Assembly: GCA_009841605.1 (NCBI GenBank)
Contig: VXLM01000064.1
Span: 1-35,479 of the forward strand
DNA length: 35,479 nucleotides
Direction of reading: 5' to 3'
Origin: Dehalococcoidia bacterium
GTDB lineage: Bacteria; Chloroflexota; Dehalococcoidia; Lucifugimonadales; VXLM01
Part shown: positions 32,706 to 35,479 of the stretch, in pieces
Layout of the letters: every line of letters starts with the position of its first letter
Numbering within the stretch: the first letter of the stretch is position 1
The notes under the pieces: model-generated
The model's database searches: none
Seen by the model: only the letters and a program-made list of their open reading frames with translations
What the model was told of the DNA's origin: nothing
Translations under genes and position numbers: made by a program

Positions 32706-33410
32706 ATGGCTGACGGACGTTTTGCAGGGGTGAAGTATCTTGCATTCGACATCTTCGGCACCGTGATGGACCTCACGGGGAGTCTGACCGGTCCGGTCGG
32801 AGACTTCCTTGCGGCGCAAGGTTCCAAGATGTCGGGCGAGGCGTTCTACGCCGATTGGCGGGACCGGCAGCGCATCGAGCAGTACCAGGACAACCTGTTG
32901 ATGCTGGGACACAGCGGCTACCTTGAGACCTGCCGCCGGGCGTTCGTCTACTGCCTGAGGAAGCACAAGGTCAGATACACCGACGAAGCGGTCCGGGAAT
33001 TCATGGAGGCGTACAAGGGGCTGCGGCCATTCGACGACGCCATTCAAGGATTGCGGGCGCTGGGGCAGAGATACAAGCTGGTGGCACTCTCGAATGGGGA
33101 ACAGTGGTATCTGGAAGAGTTGCTCCACAACAACGTCCCGATAACGTTCGACGCCATCATATCGGTGGACCAGGTTGACGCATTCAAGCCTTCGCCCGGG
33201 ATCTACCGGAAAGCCGTACAGAGGCTGGGATGCGAGCCGGGGGAGATCATGATGGTTGCCGCGCACTCGTTCGATATCTTGGGAGCCCAAGCATGCGGCT
33301 TCAGGGCGGCCTATGTCGACAGGTACGGACTACCCACCGAAGTCTCGGAGTACCAGCCCGACATCATCGTGGACGACTTCGTAGAGCTGGCCTCCAAGCT
33401 GATGAAGTAG
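32706..33410 (+). CDS. HAD-superfamily hydrolase (haloacid dehalogenase-like)
   Basis: The 234 residues show the four HAD motifs: nucleophile Asp15 in AFDIFGTVMD, Ser130-Asn131 in ALSNGEQW, Lys162 in DAFKPSPGIY, and the acidic motif IV in MMVAAHSFDILGAQACGF (Asp191). The arrangement DxFGT, KPSPxxY and a late GFRAAYVDR is that of 2-haloacid dehalogenases. However, the dehalogenase Ser/Asn pair before the last Asp reads Ala-His, as in many relatives of unknown substrate. AGGAGG at 32692-32697 gives a strong ribosome site. A GNAT gene starts 12 bp after the stop, so the two are probably co-transcribed. Confidence 0.85.
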   Translation: MADGRFAGVKYLAFDIFGTVMDLTGSLTGPVGDFLAAQGSKMSGEAFYADWRDRQRIEQYQDNLLMLGHSGYLETCRRAFVYCLRKHKVRYTDEAVREFMEAYKGLRPFDDAIQGLRALGQRYKLVALSNGEQWYLEELLHNNVPITFDAIISVDQVDAFKPSPGIYRKAVQRLGCEPGEIMMVAAHSFDILGAQACGFRAAYVDRYGLPTEVSEYQPDIIVDDFVELASKLMK

Positions 33411-33422
33411 GGGAGTGTCCCT

Positions 33423-34109
33423 GTGCATTCTACGGTGAACTTACCCGATTTCGAGCTGCGGAATCAGTTCGTGCTTACGGCCGACGGACGCATCGGCGGA
33501 ACGAGCAGCCAGGAACCATGGCTGGGCCCGCTATTCCGCCTCGTTCGAGGAAAGGAAAGCTGCGCATGGGCTGTGCGAGTGGACGTGCCACAGAATATCG
33601 CGGATGAACTTGACGGCCTTGCTCGTGAAGAGCCGCCAGTTTCCGACTTTCGGGATGCGCCCGTGCATGCCGAACGGTACACGTCGCTGCTTCGAGGCGA
33701 GGTTGACTCAGGGCCGTCTTTCGCGTTCCCGGAGGAGATCGTTCAACCTTCCGGGACGGTCTTCATTAGGGACATAGAGTCGTTAGACCACCATTTCACC
33801 GGGTGGACTGCGAGCGAAATCCCATCTCGAACGCCGATCGTTGCGTTTGTTGAGGAAGGATACGCCGTTAGCGCCTGCTTTAGCGCGTGGCGCTCCGACA
33901 CAGCGGCGGAAGCCGGTCTGGAAACGGCACCAGCGTTTCGTGGGCGTGGACTCGGTCCGCAAGTTACGGCAGGGTGGGCGGTGGCGATTCGAGCCTCGGG
34001 GCGCGTTCCGCTGTACAGCACGTCGTGGTCCAACGACGCCTCGCTAGCAGTTGCCCGCAAGTTGGGGCTGGTGACGTATGCCAGCAAATGGAGTATCCGT
34101 GAGGGTTAG
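33423..34109 (+). CDS. GNAT-family N-acetyltransferase
   Basis: Starts at GTG 33423 (no ATG fits) and gives 228 residues. The C-terminal GNAT core has the acetyl-CoA loop AFRGRGLGPQVTAGWAVAIR (motif A, R-x-x-G-x-G type), followed by VPLYSTSWSNDASLAVARKLG. The last part, with N-x-x-S-x-x-V-A-x-K-L-G, is the FR47-like ending. The first 110 residues form a separate domain (FVLTADGRI ... LDGLAREEPP) seen in a group of bacterial GNAT proteins of unknown acceptor. It follows the HAD gene by 12 bp. Confidence 0.8.
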   Translation: MHSTVNLPDFELRNQFVLTADGRIGGTSSQEPWLGPLFRLVRGKESCAWAVRVDVPQNIADELDGLAREEPPVSDFRDAPVHAERYTSLLRGEVDSGPSFAFPEEIVQPSGTVFIRDIESLDHHFTGWTASEIPSRTPIVAFVEEGYAVSACFSAWRSDTAAEAGLETAPAFRGRGLGPQVTAGWAVAIRASGRVPLYSTSWSNDASLAVARKLGLVTYASKWSIREG

Positions 34110-34170
34110 TGAGACTCTGTCTTCGACGTGGACGAATGCGCTGCCGGCTTGGCGCTGGTACTATCCGGGC

Positions 34171-34217
34171 CGCCGGACTTGATAAAATCAGGAACCTTCG
34201 CGTTGCGGTACAGGCTG
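34171..34217. repeat. Direct repeat copy A upstream of the DUF1697 gene
   Basis: 47 bp matching 34947-34993 at 36 positions, including 11 identical bases GACTTGATAAA. The two copies flank the AT-rich DUF1697 gene. Confidence 0.55.
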
Positions 34218-34367
34218 ACGAGGCGGGGGGCGGTATAAAGCTGACCCAAGCACACGTGAAAAAGGGTCTGATCGGCACGGGCAACTTCTGACGCATCTCG
34301 ACGGCGGGAGCGCCTCGTTCTTGGGTTTCGAGAAGGTTGTGGCCAGCTTAGGGGAATGGAGAACCAT

Positions 34368-34898
34368 ATGAGAACTTATGTTGTTCTATTGCGCGGTGTC
34401 ATGCCTTATGGCAGAAACAAAGTCCCCATGGCAACCCTTCGCACCATACTATCTGAGGCTGGGTTGAGAGACGTACAAACTTATATTCAAACTGGAAATG
34501 TAATTGCCAAGTCAGAACTGAAACGCGCAGAAATCGAGACGCTTGTGCACGATGCAATAAGAGAGAGAATAGGCGCTAATATTTCTGCCATAGCCCGGGC
34601 TGCAGAGCAATTCAAAGTGATTTTTGAGCAAAATCCCTTTGTCAATGTCGACAACACAAGAGTTTATTTCTCACTTTTTCGCAAGTGTCCAAGCAGAGAG
34701 CAACGAGAAAATTTCTTGCTCACTGATTTTTCACCTGATACGGTGCAACTTATTGATGACACCCTGTACACTCTTTACAACACAAAGCACAGTGATTCCA
34801 AATTCACAAACAACTTCTTTGAGAAGCAACTCAAAGTAATCTCTACCTCAAGGAATTTCAACACTATGAGCAAATTGGTCGAATTGAGTTCAGTTTGA
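34368..34898 (+). CDS. DUF1697 family protein, AT-rich
   Basis: Start taken at ATG 34368, which has GGAG at 34358-34361; ATG 34356 would add four residues. The 176 residues open RTYVVLLRGVMPYGRNKVPM and continue LRDVQTYIQTGNV, the DUF1697 signature (LLRGxNxGxxNKVxM ... TYxxSGNV). The family is a small cytoplasmic alpha/beta protein of unknown function. Codon use is clearly more A/T-rich than that of every neighbouring gene, and the gene is bracketed by imperfect 47-bp direct repeats. Both suggest recent transfer. There is no operon partner. Confidence 0.88.
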   Translation: MRTYVVLLRGVMPYGRNKVPMATLRTILSEAGLRDVQTYIQTGNVIAKSELKRAEIETLVHDAIRERIGANISAIARAAEQFKVIFEQNPFVNVDNTRVYFSLFRKCPSREQRENFLLTDFSPDTVQLIDDTLYTLYNTKHSDSKFTNNFFEKQLKVISTSRNFNTMSKLVELSSV

Positions 34899-34946
34899 GA
34901 AATGAAACTGACACGTCCCCGAGGGATTCCGACCACGCCTCTGCTC

Positions 34947-34993
34947 CACCAGACTTGATAAATTCAAGAACTTGCGCGCTAAGGTTCCGGCTG
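34947..34993. repeat. Direct repeat copy B downstream of the DUF1697 gene
   Basis: Same orientation as copy A at 34171-34217, 36 of 47 positions identical. It lies 49 bp after the DUF1697 stop and about 150 bp before the SDR gene. Confidence 0.55.
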
Positions 34994-35140
34994 GAGGGGT
35001 AGGAGTCCCATTAGGCCGGGGCGCAATGCAATGTTAGATTCTCCCACCGAGCACGGGTTTGGGCTGGACGGCATCTTCGGGGAATCCTATAGTTGACGCC
35101 ACCCAGCGGACGGGGGCACGAATTCAACCAAGAGGAAGCC

Positions 35141-35479
35141 ATGCTTCGCAAGAAACTGTCGCTCGACGAAGCGACCCGATCGAAGGACCTGAGCGGAAAG
35201 ACCTACATTGTGACCGGCGCCAACTCCGGTGTCGGCCTCGAAACGACTCGCCAGCTGGTCAGGCAGGGCGGACACGTCGTGCTGGCCTGCCGGAGAACCG
35301 ATGCAGCCGAAGAGGCAGCACGGAGCTTCAGCGGATTGAAGGGCAGCCACGAGGTCATGCGGCTAGACCTCGCCGACCTTCAGTCCGTCCGGGACTTCGT
35401 CGCAGAGTTCACTGCAAATCACGACCGTCTGGACGGCCTGGCGTGCAATGCCGGACTCGTGTCGATGGGCAAGGGCCCC
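35141..35479 (+). CDS. Short-chain dehydrogenase/reductase, N-terminal part (partial)
   Basis: 113 codons are visible before the window ends. The cofactor motif TGANSGVG lies at residues 25-32 and the structural CNAG motif near 102-105, both standard for classical SDRs. DLADLQSVRDFV after the acidic beta-strand D is also typical. The overall start (LSGKTYIVTGANSGVGLETT) resembles retinol-dehydrogenase/WW-oxidoreductase-like SDRs. The catalytic YxxxK lies beyond the window. AGAGGAAG precedes the ATG. Confidence 0.88.
   Translation, partial: MLRKKLSLDEATRSKDLSGKTYIVTGANSGVGLETTRQLVRQGGHVVLACRRTDAAEEAARSFSGLKGSHEVMRLDLADLQSVRDFVAEFTANHDRLDGLACNAGLVSMGKGP

Noticed and set aside
32706-33410. Confirmed 2-haloacid dehalogenase
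   Set aside because: The Ser/Asn residues expected before the final Asp are Ala/His, so only a HAD hydrolase of uncertain substrate is supported.
34109-34291. 60-codon + strand frame after the GNAT gene
   Set aside because: No ribosome site or family match, Arg-rich composition, and it overlaps direct repeat A.

Overview
The window looks like a chromosomal segment of a GC-rich bacterium (roughly 60% GC by eye). Ordinary housekeeping genes (hisG end, cinA, mutY, lepA, an EF-G relative, ridA) are mixed with many stand-alone catabolic enzymes: a MetE-like zinc methyltransferase, HpcH/HpaI aldolase, GH42-like protein, Gfo/Idh/MocA dehydrogenase, SelA-like PLP enzyme, zinc alcohol dehydrogenase, bicupin, HAD hydrolase and SDR. 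This gene mix, the families and the dispersed short palindromic repeats fit a free-living member of the Chloroflexota (Dehalococcoidia/SAR202-like). That placement is an inference; no rRNA or tRNA gene was seen to confirm it.

Layout. 1-3116: hisG end, a promoter, then a + strand run of MetE-like, NUDIX and cinA genes. 3117-4835: a rearranged segment in which a methyltransferase gene and the first codons of a wecB-like gene lie between the intact cinA and a second, diverged and internally deleted cinA 3' end. 4836-10177: a small His/Cys-containing ORF, a hairpin repeat, then a - strand set (GH42-like, DUF2071, DUF4143-type ATPase, HpcH/HpaI aldolase). 10342-12365: a MutY lacking iron-sulfur cysteines and an oxidoreductase on the + strand. 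12431-16259: a glycoside-hydrolase-like gene interrupted by an in-frame TAG, a decayed island (operator-like palindrome, three 10-bp iterons, DNA-methylase remnant, small membrane ORF, orphan antitoxin-like ORF), then a SelA-like enzyme.

16587-20237: a CaCA-type cation antiporter, an alcohol dehydrogenase/bicupin pair on the - strand, and ridA. 20290-25128: two adjacent - strand lipoproteins that share a lipoprotein leader and a Thr/Pro-rich stalk but carry unrelated zinc-protease domains, one metzincin-like and one gluzincin-like. 25174-30070: osmC diverging from lepA, then an EF-G-like GTPase. 30116-35479: FAD oxidoreductase, MFS transporter, HAD hydrolase, GNAT acetyltransferase, an AT-rich DUF1697 gene between imperfect 47-bp direct repeats, and the start of a short-chain dehydrogenase.

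Most genes appear to be independent one- to three-gene units, and no complete pathway is visible. The parts that ordinary annotation explains least are the cinA/methyltransferase/wecB chimera, the decayed island at 13950-15130, the paired modular surface proteases and the direct-repeat-flanked DUF1697 gene.
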